60,815 nucleotides of DNA from Shewanella sp. MBTL60-112-B2 (GTDB lineage Bacteria; Pseudomonadota; Gammaproteobacteria; Enterobacterales; Shewanellaceae), in contig NZ_BPFA01000033.1 in NCBI RefSeq assembly GCF_019655055.1, positions 1 to 60,815 on the forward strand, written 5' to 3'. Positions 60,283 through 60,815 of the stretch are shown one piece after another (within the stretch, counting starts at the first letter, position 1; each line of letters begins with the position of its first letter). The notes below the pieces were generated by a model. The model ran no database searches. It was given only the letters and a program-made list of their open reading frames with translations, and was not told the origin of the DNA. The translations under genes and the position numbers were made by a program.

Positions 60283-60310
60283 TTGACGCCGACACTGGAG
60301 AGTGTAGAAT
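60283..60310 (+). promoter_or_regulatory. rrn promoter P2
   Basis: TTGACG at 60283-60288 and TAGAAT at 60305-60310 are separated by 16 bases, with an AT-rich upstream tract and the discriminator ACGCCTCC. This is the promoter nearer to the 16S gene. Confidence 0.8.
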
Positions 60311-60383
60311 ACGCCTCCTCAGCCAAACGACCTCAGCGTCTAAGGCGCCATTTTGAAAGGCTTAGCCTTGATAGAAGTGGCAC

Positions 60384-60395
60384 GCTCTTTAACAA
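60384..60395 (+). promoter_or_regulatory. rrn leader boxA antitermination element
   Basis: GCTCTTTAACAA at 60384-60395 matches the boxA sequence that loads the Nus antitermination complex on rRNA transcripts. It is 220 bases ahead of the 16S gene, inside the leader. Confidence 0.85.
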
Positions 60396-60603
60396 TATGA
60401 CAAGCAAATCTGTGTGGACACTCACAGAGATTAAGTTATTCGAAATTGTCTCTCACGAGACAATCAAAAATTACTTAATGAATGAGTGTTCATAGCAATA
60501 TGAAAAAAGTTTGATTTCACTTTTTAAAGTGGAAACAAATCACAGAATTCGTTGAGCCGCTGATTTAGCCTTACTTGTAAGGTGGATGAAGCAAACAAAA
60601 CTT

Positions 60604-60815
60604 TAATTGAAGAGTTTGATCATGGCTCAGATTGAACGCTGGCGGCAGGCCTAACACATGCAAGTCGAGCGGTAACACAAGGGAGCTTGCTCCTGAGGTG
60701 ACGAGCGGCGGACGGGTGAGTAATGCCTAGGTATCTGCCCAGTCGAGGGGGATAACAGTTGGAAACGACTGCTAATACCGCATACGCCCTACGGGGGAAA
60801 GGAGGGGACCTTCGG
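60604..60815 (+). rRNA. rrsA: 16S ribosomal RNA, 5' part (runs off the window)
   Basis: The conserved 5' sequence TTGAAGAGTTTGATCATGGC begins near 60607, and the gene continues to the end of the window. The variable region V1 and the following GCCTAGGTATCTGCCCAGTC stretch are characteristic of Shewanella. Only the first 212 bases are present; 23S and 5S lie outside. The gene letter is nominal, because the rrn copy cannot be identified. Confidence 0.97.

Noticed and set aside
60283..60495. Small protein gene in the rrn leader
   Set aside because: The open frame starts in the -35 region of promoter P2 and covers boxA; it is an accident of the leader sequence.

Overview
The window is a chromosomal segment of a gammaproteobacterium, almost certainly a Shewanella. 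The last 212 bases are the 5' end of a 16S rRNA gene whose V1 region reads like Shewanella. The gene content (a complete gspC-N type II secretion operon next to hslR/hslO/pckA, nudE-cysQ, selD-selU, fabR, trmA, murI, then an rrn operon) also matches the layout of that genus as I remember it. No prophage, insertion sequence, CRISPR array or tRNA was seen.

Region 1 (1-7511, all on the minus strand) is a surface-polysaccharide/LPS block. A capsule-type HAD phosphatase, a fused nucleotidyltransferase/kinase, a second nucleotidyltransferase and a WavE-like protein form one tightly overlapping group. A 630-base non-coding stretch follows, carrying an exact 14-base JUMPStart core. Beyond it lie a WaaE/KdtX-type glycosyltransferase, a polysaccharide pyruvyl transferase and an AT-rich family-2 glycosyltransferase preceded by 9-bp tandem repeats.

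Region 2 (7692-19300) is housekeeping and metal biology: a DUF2986 small protein, gltS, the folX-folE-folM cluster for tetrahydromonapterin, then DUF3429 and DCC-family proteins. Next is a bufferin-type (MNIO-modified) peptide operon bufA-bufB-bufC with its own ECF sigma and membrane anti-sigma factor. A DUF333 lipoprotein, moeA-moeB and a ferritin gene follow. The 3' end of the ferritin gene is tandemly duplicated downstream of it.

Region 3 (19313-36810) contains a large NIT-HAMP-PAS-GGDEF-EAL protein, ribB behind an FMN riboswitch, oligopeptidase B, a GIY-YIG protein, a second-type signal peptidase I and an 18-residue-repeat lipoprotein. It also has a satellite-like array (about 15.7 copies of 7 bp plus 3 of 30 bp), a methyltransferase, an M14 carboxypeptidase, two XRE regulators (one membrane-anchored, one paired with a small membrane protein), pckA, hslO and hslR.

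Region 4 (37081-48698) is the twelve-gene gsp operon, gspC to gspN, ending in a strong terminator.

Region 5 (48710-60815) carries yrfG, nudE, cysQ, a RimI-like acetyltransferase, an LplT-like MFS protein with an unexplained C-terminal extension, selD-selU, and a desaturase divergent from fabR with a perfect 18-bp palindrome between them. It ends with trmA, murI, a membrane-anchored RRM protein and the rrn promoter region.

The most interesting items are the bufferin operon with dedicated sigma/anti-sigma pair, the LPS decoration module with its JUMPStart-like leader, the composite 7-bp/30-bp array, the ferritin tail duplication and the FabR-desaturase switch. All functional calls come from reading protein sequences by eye, without database searches.
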